Source: JAADJA01 sp963840975 (lineage in GTDB: Bacteria; Bacteroidota; Bacteroidia; Bacteroidales; JAADJA01). From it: 64,000 nt of DNA. The translations under genes and the position numbers were made by a program. Location of the stretch: the NCBI GenBank assembly GCA_963840975.1, contig CAWJBC010000021.1, forward strand, positions 434,001 through 498,000, given 5' to 3'. The notes below the pieces were generated by a model. That model did not search any database and was not told where the DNA came from. It saw nothing but the letters and a program-made list of their open reading frames with translations. Shown here piece after piece: positions 51,022 through 59,493 of the stretch; position 1 is the stretch's first letter, and the number at the start of each line of letters is the position of its first letter.

Positions 51022-51614
51022 ATCGTTTGCTTTTTTGTAATTCCCCGTTGATGTGTTTTTTTTCTTTTCATCAAACTGTTACATTTTGGACAAACATGAC
51101 TGCTGCATGGCTTGCCTAATTGGTGTTCTTCCTCAAAATTGCAGTGAGGACAATAACAGTAGTCTTCATTTTTTTTGCCTTCTCCTTCCCCGATGCTGTT
51201 TAAATCAAAACCTTTTATTTCATCACTCCCACACAAAGGACAATTTTCGATTGTTTTTTCTCTTTCCGGGTTATTAAAGTAAGATTCACATTTGGCACAT
51301 TGATACCAATCACTATCAAAATAAACCTTACCGCCTTCGATTGATATTTGCCTTCCTTCCACAAAAGCTGCTGCAATTTTCTGAAGTGCCGAAGCATATA
51401 TCCTTGTAAAAGTTGGCCTTGAAACTCCCATTATAACAGATGCTTTATGATGGTTACATTTATCATAATCAGATAAGCGTAAAGCTTCATATTCCTCATA
51501 CAAAAGGATTACCGGATTCGTTTTTTGCCTTCCGGATTCTGGCCCGAATGGCTTAAAACCTTTTATTAAAGGGGGGTTCAATACCCTTCTTCGAATTCTG
51601 ATTTTTGCTGACAT
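51018..51614 (-). CDS. DUF134 helix-turn-helix regulator with C-terminal Cys-ribbons
   Basis: A 198-residue protein. Residues 1-95 are the DUF134 domain (RRRVLNPPLIKGFKPFG, LLYEEYEALRLSDYD, ASVIMGVSRPTFTRIYASALQKIA), a sigma-70 region-4-like DNA-binding fold. Residues 105-135 form one ribbon (CAKCESYFNNPEREK, CPLCGSDE) and 152-187 a second one with pattern C-x-C-P-x-C ... G-x-P-C ... C-P-x-C, the same as in the ferredoxin at 41.7-42.1 kb. It heads the cluster, so it probably senses metal or redox state and controls it. Its promoter box lies between two TGAAC palindromes. Confidence 0.87.
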   Translation of the reverse strand: MSAKIRIRRRVLNPPLIKGFKPFGPESGRQKTNPVILLYEEYEALRLSDYDKCNHHKASVIMGVSRPTFTRIYASALQKIAAAFVEGRQISIEGGKVYFDSDWYQCAKCESYFNNPEREKTIENCPLCGSDEIKGFDLNSIGEGEGKKNEDYCYCPHCNFEEEHQLGKPCSSHVCPKCNSLMKRKKTHQRGITKKQTI

Positions 51615-51621
51615 AAATTAA

Positions 51622-51661
51622 ATGAACAATAGTTCGTTGCAAAATTAATGAACAATAGTTC
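51622..51661. promoter_or_regulatory. Paired TGAAC palindromes (candidate operator) at the DUF134 promoter
   Basis: ATGAACAATAGTTC occurs at 51,622-51,635 and again at 51,648-51,661 (26 bases apart, start to start). Each copy is an inverted repeat GAAC-AATA-GTTC, extended to TGAAC/GTTCA in the second. The minus-strand -7 box lies exactly in the 12-base space between them. It lies in the gap shared with the divergent thioesterase gene. Confidence 0.7.
51640..51647 (-). promoter_or_regulatory. -7 box of the DUF134 cluster
   Basis: Minus-strand TAATTTTG (TAnnTTTG) 26 bases before the DUF134 start. Both neighbouring palindromes touch it. Confidence 0.6.
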
Positions 51662-51681
51662 ATAAAGCAAATTATTTTTGA

Positions 51682-51689
51682 TATTTTTG
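51682..51689 (+). promoter_or_regulatory. -7 box of the thioesterase gene
   Basis: TATTTTTG (TAnnTTTG) 14 bases before the thioesterase ATG. A second overlapping match lies at 51,673-51,680. Confidence 0.5.
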
Positions 51690-51702
51690 CAGAAAAAATA
51701 AA

Positions 51703-52083
51703 ATGGACGAAAGAATACGAAATTCAGAATCCAAAATGTTTAAAGTTATTTGTCCGAATACACTGAATGATCATAAAACTTTGTTCGGAGGAACCGCTAT
51801 GCAATGGATGGATGAGGTTGCGTATATGACAGCCACTCGTTTTTCAAGAAAGAAAATGGTAACAGTTTCGGTAGAGAGGGTTAATTTCCTGTTGCCTATA
51901 TATTCAGGAGCCATTATAGAAATTATAGGTAGAGTAATTACAGCCAGAAGTTCACGGATTAGTGTTCAGGTTGAAGTTTACGTGGAAGAAATGTATGCTG
52001 AAAACAGACAAAAGGCCATAGATGCTCTATTCACTTTGGCTGCAATTGATAATAATCACAAACCAATCCGGCTTGGATTATAA
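51703..52083 (+). CDS. Hotdog-fold acyl-CoA thioesterase (YciA-like)
   Basis: A 126-residue hotdog-fold protein. Family motifs: MFKVICPNTLNDHKTLFGGTAMQWMDEVAY (with the Asn/Asp catalytic region), VERVNFLLPIYSGAIIEIIGRVI and VEVYVEEM. YciA-type enzymes hydrolyse acyl-CoA esters. It is divergent from the DUF134 cluster and followed by a terminator, so it is a single-gene unit. Confidence 0.9.
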   Translation: MDERIRNSESKMFKVICPNTLNDHKTLFGGTAMQWMDEVAYMTATRFSRKKMVTVSVERVNFLLPIYSGAIIEIIGRVITARSSRISVQVEVYVEEMYAENRQKAIDALFTLAAIDNNHKPIRLGL

Positions 52084-52111
52084 ATGTTAAAATATTAAGC
52101 TATTGAGATTG

Positions 52112-52149
52112 TCCCAATGAGCAAAAAGGAATTGGGGAGATTTTTTTTA
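52112..52149 (+). terminator. Rho-independent terminator of the thioesterase gene
   Basis: Arms CCCAAT (52,113-52,118) and ATTGGG (52,131-52,136), extended by one imperfect pair, followed by eight T residues from 52,141. Confidence 0.65.
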
Positions 52150-52205
52150 TCCCAAATTTGAAGAAATTTATCTTGTGACCAAAATACTTTGGTTATGAAA
52201 ACTGG

Positions 52206-52799
52206 TTAACCAATTGGGAGATTTATTCTTGCAATAATGAGTTCGGAATCCTCAATGGCGGAAATATTAATCTCACTATTTTTTTCTCTGCAACTGACCC
52301 AAAGGAAATCTTTTTCACCCACTGTCAGGTATTCATCATCGGACTTTGTTAATAGTTTTCCCTTGAGCGCATATATGCCAAATGATTGATGCGGATTAAC
52401 TTGCAAGGCATTCAAGGATTCGTCCTTGTTCAAGAATTTGACAGACAAAGAACCTTCTACTTTCCCTATCGTCATCAGGTTAAAATCCGTAACTTTCCCA
52501 AAACCACGGGTTTCCCAATCACCACTGAAAGCATCAATTTCAAATTTATGCAGGGTTTTGGTGTACTTGTCTTTATGTTCGAGTTTCAGGATTCCGTCAA
52601 GTATCATTATTTTTCTCGAAATACCCGGCAATCGGGTAAATTCAGATTCTTCCGTTTCAACTGTTGCCGTACTTATCCTGAAAAGGAAATTCCTCTCCCT
52701 GTAACTTGCATCTTCAGGGTAAATGAAAAGTTGGGTAGTTGTTCCTCCCGACCAGGATGTGGTTATTTGTTCAGTTTTGCGGATTATTTTTAAATCCAT
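52206..52799 (-). CDS. HutD/Ves family protein
   Basis: A 197-residue cupin-like protein of the HutD/Ves family. ITTSWSGGTTTQLFIYPEDASYRERNFLFRIS and FTRLPGISRKIMILDGILKLEH match the family, as does the ending SELIIARI. The start is placed at ATG 52,799 (MDLKIIRKTEQ), because the 16 residues upstream (in frame) do not resemble the family. HutD accompanies histidine utilisation genes elsewhere, but none are here; function remains uncertain. Confidence 0.8.
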   Translation of the reverse strand: MDLKIIRKTEQITTSWSGGTTTQLFIYPEDASYRERNFLFRISTATVETEESEFTRLPGISRKIMILDGILKLEHKDKYTKTLHKFEIDAFSGDWETRGFGKVTDFNLMTIGKVEGSLSVKFLNKDESLNALQVNPHQSFGIYALKGKLLTKSDDEYLTVGEKDFLWVSCREKNSEINISAIEDSELIIARINLPIG

Positions 52800-52859
52800 A
52801 AATATATTTCTCTGGTTATAAGTAAAGATTCTCCAGCAATATAACAATCCCGCAATTTA

Positions 52860-53024
52860 TCCATTCAACCATTCGATAATTCGACCATTCGATAATTCAA
52901 CAATTCACCAATTCCTCAATTCACCAATTCCTCAATTCACCAATTCCTCAATTCACCAATTCCTCAATTCCTCAATTCCCCAATTCCCCAATTCCTCAAT
53001 TCAACAATTCCTCAATTCAACAAT
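52860..53024. repeat. Degenerate tandem repeat of an AATTC-containing unit
   Basis: From 52,860 to 53,024 the sequence is made of 8- to 9-base words of the type AATTCACC, AATTCCTC and AATTCAAC, with an early section of ATTCGATAATTCGACC. The longest ordered part alternates AATTCACC and AATTCCTC as a 16-base unit about four times. It is a run-on repeat typical of Bacteroidota intergenic regions, with no spacer structure like a CRISPR. Confidence 0.85.
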
Positions 53025-55043
53025 TCACCCCTTCACCCTCTCCCGTAAAGCAAATATCTCATCCCTGAACCGCGCGGCTTCAATAAAATCCAGTTCCTTT
53101 ACGGCTGCTTTCATCTGGCGCTCTAATTTGGCAATGGCTTTTTCAATTTGCTCCTTGTTCATGTATTGTATCAACGGATCGGCTGCAATGTCAATTCCTT
53201 CTCTTTCGATGTAGGCTTTTGGCTCGGCAGCTTTCGCATCTGCAACTGCTGTTTGCCCAAGAATGGATTGCGTTGACCGGATGATCTGGGTGGGTATAAT
53301 CCCATGAACTTCGTTGTATTTTAACTGTTTTTCTCTTCGCCTGTTGGTTTCTTCAATGGTTTTCCGCATTGATTCCGTCATCTTATCCGCATAAAAGAGA
53401 ACCCTTGCATTCAGGTTCCTTGCTGCCCGACCTGCTGTTTGCGTCAGCGATTTCTCTGACCGCAGAAACCCTTCCTTATCCGCATCGAGAATCGCCACCA
53501 GCGACACTTCGGGTAAGTCCAGCCCTTCGCGCAAAAGGTTCACCCCGACAAGTACATCAAACTCACCCAGCCGCAAACCTCGAAGTATCTCTACCCGGTC
53601 GAGTGTATCAACCTCTGAGTGAATGTATCGGCATTTAATATCAAGTTTCGCCATGTATTTGGTCAGCTCCTCAGCCATGCGCTTGGTCAGTGTTGTCACC
53701 AGAACCCTTTCACCCAATTGCTTTCGTTTGTCAATTTCATCCAGAAGGTCATCTATCTGGTTCAGGCTGGGGCGCACTTCTATGATGGGATCCAACAATC
53801 CAGTCGGGCGTATCAATTGCTCTACGATCAATCCTTCCGATTTTTGAAGCTCGTATTCAGAAGGCGTAGCGCTTACATAAATCACCTGGTTGGTAATGGC
53901 TTCGAATTCATCAAATTTAAGCGGGCGGTTATCCATAGCAGCCGGTAACCTGAATCCGTATTCCACAAGGTTGGTCTTTCGTGATCGGTCTCCGCCGTAC
54001 ATCGCCCTGATTTGTGGAATGGTCACATGGCTCTCATCAATAACGATAAGGAAATCATCCGGAAAGTAATCAATCAGGCAAAAGGGTCGGGTTCCCGGTT
54101 GCCTGCCGTCAAGGTACCTCGAATAGTTTTCGATACCCGAACAATAACCCAGTTCACGCATCATCTCAATATCATACATCACCCGGTCTTCAAGTCGTTT
54201 AGCTTCGAGGTGTTTTTCTGTTTCTTTAAAATATTGTACCTGTCTGATCATATCCTGCTGGATATCAGTGATAGCGGATTTCATTTTTTCGTGGGAGGTA
54301 ATGAAGATATTGGCAGGGTAGATGTTCAGATTATCGTATTTTTCTATCTTTTGTCCGGTAATGGGGTTAAACGTCTCGATACCTTCAATTTCATCGCCAA
54401 AAAACAAAATCCTGTAAGCAACATCCGCATAAGCTGGGAAAACATCCACGGTATCACCTCTGACCCTGAATTTCCCATGGATAAATTCTATTTCGTTACG
54501 CGAATAAAGACTCGATACAAGCGACTTCAGGAATTTATTCCTTGGAATGTGATCTCCGGTTTTGATATGAATCACATTGCTGGTAAAATCTTCCGGATTA
54601 CCAATACCATAAATGCACGAAACAGACGAAACAACGATAACATCGCGGCGTCCCGAAAGCAGTGAAGAAGTTGCGCTCAACCTGAGCTTTTCAATTTCCT
54701 GATTGATCGAAAGATCTTTTTCGATATAGGTATTTGTGACTGGCAGATAGGCTTCGGGTTGATAATAATCGTAATACGATACAAAATACTCTACCTTATT
54801 TTCTGGAAAGAACTGTTTAAACTCACCATAAAGTTGGGCTGCAAGGGTTTTGTTATGACTGAGCACAAGCGTAGGTATTTGAACCTGTTGAATCAGATTG
54901 GCAATGGTAAACGTTTTGCCCGAACCGGTTACACCCAATAAAACCTGGTGCGGATCGCCCCGCAATACACCCTCCGTCAGTTGCCTGATGGCTTCCGGCT
55001 GATCGCCGGTGGGCATAAAATCGGAGGTTATTTTAAAGTTCAA
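53025..55043 (-). CDS. uvrB: Excinuclease ABC subunit B
   Basis: A 672-residue UvrB, the DNA damage-verifying helicase of nucleotide excision repair. Walker A GVTGSGKTFTIAN near 40, the beta-hairpin YYDYYQPEAYLP near 93, helicase motifs DESHVTIPQ near 338 and VNLLREGLDLPEVSL, QTAGRAARN. The C-terminal UVR motif (IEKAIAKLERQMKAAVKELDFIEAARFRDEI) binds UvrC. Length is normal. Immediately upstream is a short AAAGTTC-repeat stretch and then yidC. Confidence 0.98.
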   Translation of the reverse strand: MNFKITSDFMPTGDQPEAIRQLTEGVLRGDPHQVLLGVTGSGKTFTIANLIQQVQIPTLVLSHNKTLAAQLYGEFKQFFPENKVEYFVSYYDYYQPEAYLPVTNTYIEKDLSINQEIEKLRLSATSSLLSGRRDVIVVSSVSCIYGIGNPEDFTSNVIHIKTGDHIPRNKFLKSLVSSLYSRNEIEFIHGKFRVRGDTVDVFPAYADVAYRILFFGDEIEGIETFNPITGQKIEKYDNLNIYPANIFITSHEKMKSAITDIQQDMIRQVQYFKETEKHLEAKRLEDRVMYDIEMMRELGYCSGIENYSRYLDGRQPGTRPFCLIDYFPDDFLIVIDESHVTIPQIRAMYGGDRSRKTNLVEYGFRLPAAMDNRPLKFDEFEAITNQVIYVSATPSEYELQKSEGLIVEQLIRPTGLLDPIIEVRPSLNQIDDLLDEIDKRKQLGERVLVTTLTKRMAEELTKYMAKLDIKCRYIHSEVDTLDRVEILRGLRLGEFDVLVGVNLLREGLDLPEVSLVAILDADKEGFLRSEKSLTQTAGRAARNLNARVLFYADKMTESMRKTIEETNRRREKQLKYNEVHGIIPTQIIRSTQSILGQTAVADAKAAEPKAYIEREGIDIAADPLIQYMNKEQIEKAIAKLERQMKAAVKELDFIEAARFRDEIFALRERVKG

Positions 55044-55165
55044 AGTTCAAAGTTCAAGGTTTCAAGCCACAAGTTTCAGGTTTCAGTCTCGTCCAGAGTC
55101 AAGTCACAGTCCCATGTTACAGGTTAGTCACAACAACAACTTGAAACTTTAAACCTGTAACCTGA
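55037..55165. repeat. AAAGTTC / AACCTG repeat stretch
   Basis: The gap between yidC and uvrB contains AAAGTTC three times in a row (55,037-55,057) and word repeats around ACAAGTTTCAGGTTTCA and AACTTTAAACCTGTAACCTGAAACC, partly inverted relative to each other. No promoter box was recognised. Confidence 0.55.
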
Positions 55166-55172
55166 AACCAAT

Positions 55173-57104
55173 TTATTTCTTGTTTGGCTGGTATCCTCTT
55201 GCTTTTGCAGCATCTTCAAGACGTTTCTGCCAGCTCGATTTTTTCTTTGCCGGACGCTTCTTGTTCTCTTCTATTTGTTTCCTGATCTTATCTTCATTGA
55301 TGAATTTCCTTACCACCCACATTTGTCCGAAAGTGATCACATTGGCTAAGAAATAATAGTAGCTCAATCCGGAAGCGTAGTTGTTAAATATTCCAAGAAA
55401 CATGACAGGCATAATGTACATCATTGTTTTCATACCCGGCATCTGCTGTTGTGATGAACCCATCAAATCTTGGTTCACTTTTGTATAGATGATGGTCGAG
55501 ATGGTCATGAGCAGTGTAAACAAACTAACATGGTCGCCATAGAACGGAATATTAAAGGGCAGGTTAAAGATGGAATCGTAACTTGACAGATCATCCGCCC
55601 ACAAAAACGACTGTTGGCGCAATTCGATAGCAGCCGGGAAAAACCTGAACAAAGCGATCAATATCGGGAACTGCAGCAGCATAGGGATGCACCCTGCCAT
55701 AGGGTTTACCCCAGCCTTTCGATACAAATCCATGGTCGCCTGCTGTTTTTTCATTGCGTCCTCTTTCTTGGGGAATTTAGCCCCAAGTTCATCAATGTCA
55801 GGCTTCAGCAGCTTCATTTTTGCAGAAGAAGCATAGGATTTATATGCAATGGGCAAAAGAACGATTTTCAGCAGAATGGTCAGGATAAGGATAATAATCC
55901 CATAATTCCATCCAAATCCCTCAAGGAAATTAAACACGGGCAACACTGCATACCTGTTGATCCATGCCATCAGGAAAAAACTCCAGCCCAATGGTATTTG
56001 TCGCTCAAGGTCGAGTTTGTATTTTCTGAGGGTTTTGTATTTGTTCGGTCCGAAATAGAACGACATCGGAACAGTTGACTTTTCAGAAAGTGTGAATGGT
56101 ACGCTGATTGCCGCATCCAGCGAGCGTAAATACCTGCTGTCTTTTGGCTCGGCAAGGGTAAATGCTTTTATCTTGGCGTTAAGAAAATGATCTTTCGCAA
56201 TCAAGGTGGAGGTGAAAAAGCGTTGTTTGAAACCTATCCATTGCACACGGGTGATCAAATCTTCATTATCATCTTTCGATTCTGACAGAAAATCAACATC
56301 ATCCTGATAGTATTTGTAATAAATGGTGGGTCCGTTAAACTGGTCAACACTTTTTTCCAATTGCCTTAACTCTGTTGACCAGTTCAGATCAATATAATTG
56401 GTTCCCGGTTCAACAAAATTGTTCATTCCAACAAAATTGATGTCGAAATCGAGCATGTATTCCGCACCCTTAAGGGTATAAAGAAATTCGATATAAGCGC
56501 TTTTATCGAAGGTCGAGTCACCCTGGTCTGCATACAGGCGCATCGAAAAACTTTTGGCATCAGCACCGCTGATCAAAAACCCAGTATCCGATGCAGGTTG
56601 GAAATACAGATCATTGGTATTGATGATTCGGTTGTTGGCAAAAAATGTCAGTCCAAAATTGGTTTTATTGGGGTCAAAAAGGACAAGCGGGAGGGTGTCA
56701 TAAGTATGAAAATCCTTTAGCTCAACAGAAATTATCTTTCCGCCTTTAGCAGCAATACCGATTTTCAACAAATCATTCTCGATCCGGTAAATAGCTTCGT
56801 TGCCAACGGATGACCCGGCAAAAACACCAAGCTTGTCGCGGTTAACCGGCGTATTTGCAGTCTTCAATCCGCTGACAGTATCTTGTTGCACCGGAGTTTG
56901 TCCCGCAATTCTGAGTGAGTCCTGTTTCCTTTGTTCTGTAAATCTTAACAATGAAATTGAATCCTGTACCCGTTTGACCTGATAGATCGAATCCTGCTTC
57001 TGTCTTAATGCTTCCCTTTCTTCCTGCGAAGGCGTCATCCAAAGGCTATAACCGATGAGAATAAGGAAAATTAAGACAAGTCCAATGATGGTGTTTTTGT
57101 TCAT
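55173..57104 (-). CDS. yidC: Membrane protein insertase YidC
   Basis: A 643-residue YidC with the long form found in Gram-negatives: first helix at 5-23 (IIGLVLIFLILIGYSLWM), a large periplasmic domain (about 30-370) and the conserved five-helix insertase core (400-620), including GCIPMLLQFPILIALFRFFPAAIELR and a Lys/Arg-rich C-terminus (KKRPAKKKSSWQKRLEDA). It inserts membrane proteins alone or with SecYEG. The tail is basic and may bind ribosomes. The upstream gap 57,105-57,250 shows no other feature. Confidence 0.97.
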   Translation of the reverse strand: MNKNTIIGLVLIFLILIGYSLWMTPSQEEREALRQKQDSIYQVKRVQDSISLLRFTEQRKQDSLRIAGQTPVQQDTVSGLKTANTPVNRDKLGVFAGSSVGNEAIYRIENDLLKIGIAAKGGKIISVELKDFHTYDTLPLVLFDPNKTNFGLTFFANNRIINTNDLYFQPASDTGFLISGADAKSFSMRLYADQGDSTFDKSAYIEFLYTLKGAEYMLDFDINFVGMNNFVEPGTNYIDLNWSTELRQLEKSVDQFNGPTIYYKYYQDDVDFLSESKDDNEDLITRVQWIGFKQRFFTSTLIAKDHFLNAKIKAFTLAEPKDSRYLRSLDAAISVPFTLSEKSTVPMSFYFGPNKYKTLRKYKLDLERQIPLGWSFFLMAWINRYAVLPVFNFLEGFGWNYGIIILILTILLKIVLLPIAYKSYASSAKMKLLKPDIDELGAKFPKKEDAMKKQQATMDLYRKAGVNPMAGCIPMLLQFPILIALFRFFPAAIELRQQSFLWADDLSSYDSIFNLPFNIPFYGDHVSLFTLLMTISTIIYTKVNQDLMGSSQQQMPGMKTMMYIMPVMFLGIFNNYASGLSYYYFLANVITFGQMWVVRKFINEDKIRKQIEENKKRPAKKKSSWQKRLEDAAKARGYQPNKK

Positions 57105-57250
57105 GAATTTATTTCTGTAATTGGTTAATCACTTTTTACAGGTTTTTTCTTGTTTTAAAAAAATACTACTGTTTTATCGCAATTAACGTTTAACATTTTC
57201 GGTCGGCAAAGATAAGGATTGTTGCAAAAGGCGTTCAATTTTATTTGAGT

Positions 57251-57258
57251 TAATTTTG
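57251..57258 (+). promoter_or_regulatory. -7 box of the glycosyltransferase gene
   Basis: TAATTTTG (TAnnTTTG) 20 bases before ATG 57,278. It supports a start at 57,278 or 57,290 rather than the TTG at 57,272. Confidence 0.5.
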
Positions 57259-57277
57259 CGCACCTTATAAATTGCTG

Positions 57278-58501
57278 ATGACAGAAGATATGGTAAAAAT
57301 TTTCGTTGCGCTTCCTGTTCTGAATGAACTGGAAAATATGGAGAATTTTATCGGCTGTTGTAAAGCTCAAACTTATTCCAACTTTAAAATAGTTGTTTGC
57401 GTGAACCAACCCGATGACTGGTGGGAAAAGGATGATAAAATGCAAATCTGTGAAAACAATGCAGCGACCCTGGAATTCCTCCGTTCTTTGAATAACCCTT
57501 CTATTGAAATCATTGACAAAAGCAGTAAAGGTAAGGGGTGGAAAGGAAAAGACTTTGGAGTAGGATGGGCGCGTAAAACAACCATGGATCATTGCATGAC
57601 GGAAGCAAATGATCACGACATTATCATCAGCCTGGATGCAGATACCCGGTTCAATCCGGGGTATTTCAATTCGGTAGTTGAAAATATTCATCTTAATCCT
57701 GAAAGCGTTGCGTTATCTGTTCCGTATTATCACGAGTTAACGGGTGATGAATCTAAAGACCGCGCTATTTTGCAGTATGAGATTTATATGCGCTATTACG
57801 CTATCAATCTGTGGCGAATTAAGAGCCCCTATAGTTTTACGGCTGTCGGCTCTGCGATCGCGCTTCCTGTAAAGGCTTATCGTGCAATCGGAGGCATTAC
57901 ACCGCATAAAAGCGGAGAAGACTTTTATTTTGTTCAAAAATTAAGGAAATACGGACCCGTTTTATCCTGGAACAAAGAGAAAGTTTATCCCGCCGCCCGC
58001 TACTCCAACCGGGTTTTTTTCGGCACCGGACCGGCTATGATCAAAGGCAGCAATGGCGATTGGTCAAGTTATCCGGTCTATCCCTATCATTTTTTTGATG
58101 AAGTAAAATTGACGTATGATTTGTTTTTAGACTTGTTTGCGAAAGATGTTTCCACTCCTATGGATGATTTTATACGTGAAAAATTCAATAGTCAGAATAT
58201 ATGGCAACCATTTCGGGAAAATTCCAGGACTGCACAAAAGTTTGTAAAAGCATGTCATCACAAATTGGATGGATTGAGGATATTGCAGTTCCTGAAGTGG
58301 AGAAATACCCATAACCAAATGTCGGATGAAGAAAATCTTGCATTGTGGTTCCGGAAATTTTATCCTGATAAAATACCATTTATGCCATTTATAACAACCA
58401 AATTTACTTTTTCAAATCTTGACGTCAGCGATATGGATTCAATACGAAACCATCTCGCCGAAATTGAAGACGACATTCAGAAAAAAAATCATACATCATA
58501 A
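57278..58501 (+). CDS. Family 2-type glycosyltransferase
   Basis: A 407-residue GT-A-fold protein. VKIFVALPVLNELENMENFIGCCKAQTYSNFKIVVCVN is the nucleotide-sugar-binding N-terminus, IIISLDADTRFNPGYFNSVV (near 110) holds the DxD metal motif and GSAIALPVKAYRAIGGITPHKSGEDFYFVQKLRKYG (near 200) the acceptor region. No membrane helices. The start is ATG 57,278 (MTEDMVK) or 57,290 (MVKIF); the earlier TTG is not needed. It is 12 bases from miaA, so the two form one transcript although no functional link is obvious. Confidence 0.85.
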   Translation: MTEDMVKIFVALPVLNELENMENFIGCCKAQTYSNFKIVVCVNQPDDWWEKDDKMQICENNAATLEFLRSLNNPSIEIIDKSSKGKGWKGKDFGVGWARKTTMDHCMTEANDHDIIISLDADTRFNPGYFNSVVENIHLNPESVALSVPYYHELTGDESKDRAILQYEIYMRYYAINLWRIKSPYSFTAVGSAIALPVKAYRAIGGITPHKSGEDFYFVQKLRKYGPVLSWNKEKVYPAARYSNRVFFGTGPAMIKGSNGDWSSYPVYPYHFFDEVKLTYDLFLDLFAKDVSTPMDDFIREKFNSQNIWQPFRENSRTAQKFVKACHHKLDGLRILQFLKWRNTHNQMSDEENLALWFRKFYPDKIPFMPFITTKFTFSNLDVSDMDSIRNHLAEIEDDIQKKNHTS

Positions 58502-58512
58502 ATAAAGACCCA

Positions 58513-59463
58513 TTGGTTCAAAATTTAAAATCAAATATTTCAAATCGTAAAACGAACCTCATCGTTGTCACAGGACCGACCGCAACCGGCAAAACTTCCT
58601 TTGCCGCTCGTCTTGCTTTGGAGTTAAATGGTGAGATTATAAGTGCTGATTCAAGGCAGGTTTACCGCGGAATGGATAAAGCAACCGGTAAAGATTTTAG
58701 TGATTATGTAGTGAATGGAACCCCGGTTCATTATCATTTGGTTGATATAGTTGATCCGGGTTATGAATACAATGTTTATGAGTTTCAGCGGGATTTCCTT
58801 GTCGCTTTCAATTCAATTACAAAAAAGGTAATGTTACCCATTTTATGCGGAGGAACAGGGCTTTATATCGAATCGGTGCTGAAAGGCTACCGGCTGATTG
58901 ATGTTCCGGAAAACTATATTCTGAGGGAAAAACTGGGTAGATGCACAGATGAAGAGTTGATTGAAAAACTGAAATCTTTTAAAGTGCCGCATAACATAAC
59001 AGATACTGACGACCGAAAACGGTTATTAAGAGCGCTCGAAATTCAGCATTATTATTCTGATCACCCCAAATTGGATATTTCTTTCCCGGAGATTCATCCC
59101 GTAATTATTGGATTGCATTTCGAACGTTCGGTTCTGCGGGAGCGGATTACCCAACGCCTGAAATCTCGTCTGGATGATGGCATGATAGATGAAGTGAAAG
59201 ATTTGCTGGAAAAAGGACTTCAACCTGAGCAATTGAAATTCTATGGACTTGAGTATAAATTCCTCACGCAGTTTGTGGTAGGGGAGATCAGCCATGATGA
59301 AATGTTCCGGTTGCTGAATACCGCCATTCACCAGTTTGCCAAACGGCAGATGACCTGGTTCAGGAAGATGGAAAGGAAAGGAGTGGAGATAAACTGGATA
59401 GACGGAACATTTAGCATGGAGGAGAAAGTCAGGCTGGCTTTGGAAATTTTGCTTGTAAATTGA
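58513..59463 (+). CDS. miaA: tRNA dimethylallyltransferase
   Basis: A 316-residue MiaA, which isopentenylates A37 of tRNAs reading codons that start with U. P-loop VTGPTATGKTSFA near 20, ISADSRQVYRGMDKATGK near 45 and LCGGTGLYIESVLKG near 115; the C-terminal QFAKRQMTWFRKM is also conserved. The start is a TTG 11 bases after the glycosyltransferase stop. The 3' end (from about 59,317) has a second, diverged copy at 59,832-59,963, but this upstream copy reads through to a normal stop. Confidence 0.96.
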   Translation: MVQNLKSNISNRKTNLIVVTGPTATGKTSFAARLALELNGEIISADSRQVYRGMDKATGKDFSDYVVNGTPVHYHLVDIVDPGYEYNVYEFQRDFLVAFNSITKKVMLPILCGGTGLYIESVLKGYRLIDVPENYILREKLGRCTDEELIEKLKSFKVPHNITDTDDRKRLLRALEIQHYYSDHPKLDISFPEIHPVIIGLHFERSVLRERITQRLKSRLDDGMIDEVKDLLEKGLQPEQLKFYGLEYKFLTQFVVGEISHDEMFRLLNTAIHQFAKRQMTWFRKMERKGVEINWIDGTFSMEEKVRLALEILLVN

Positions 59464-59493
59464 GATTCTGATTGCTAGCCCTGGCAGTCCAGG

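Noticed and set aside
52860..53024. CRISPR array
   Set aside because: The tract is made of contiguous 8-base words without unique spacers, and no cas genes are near.
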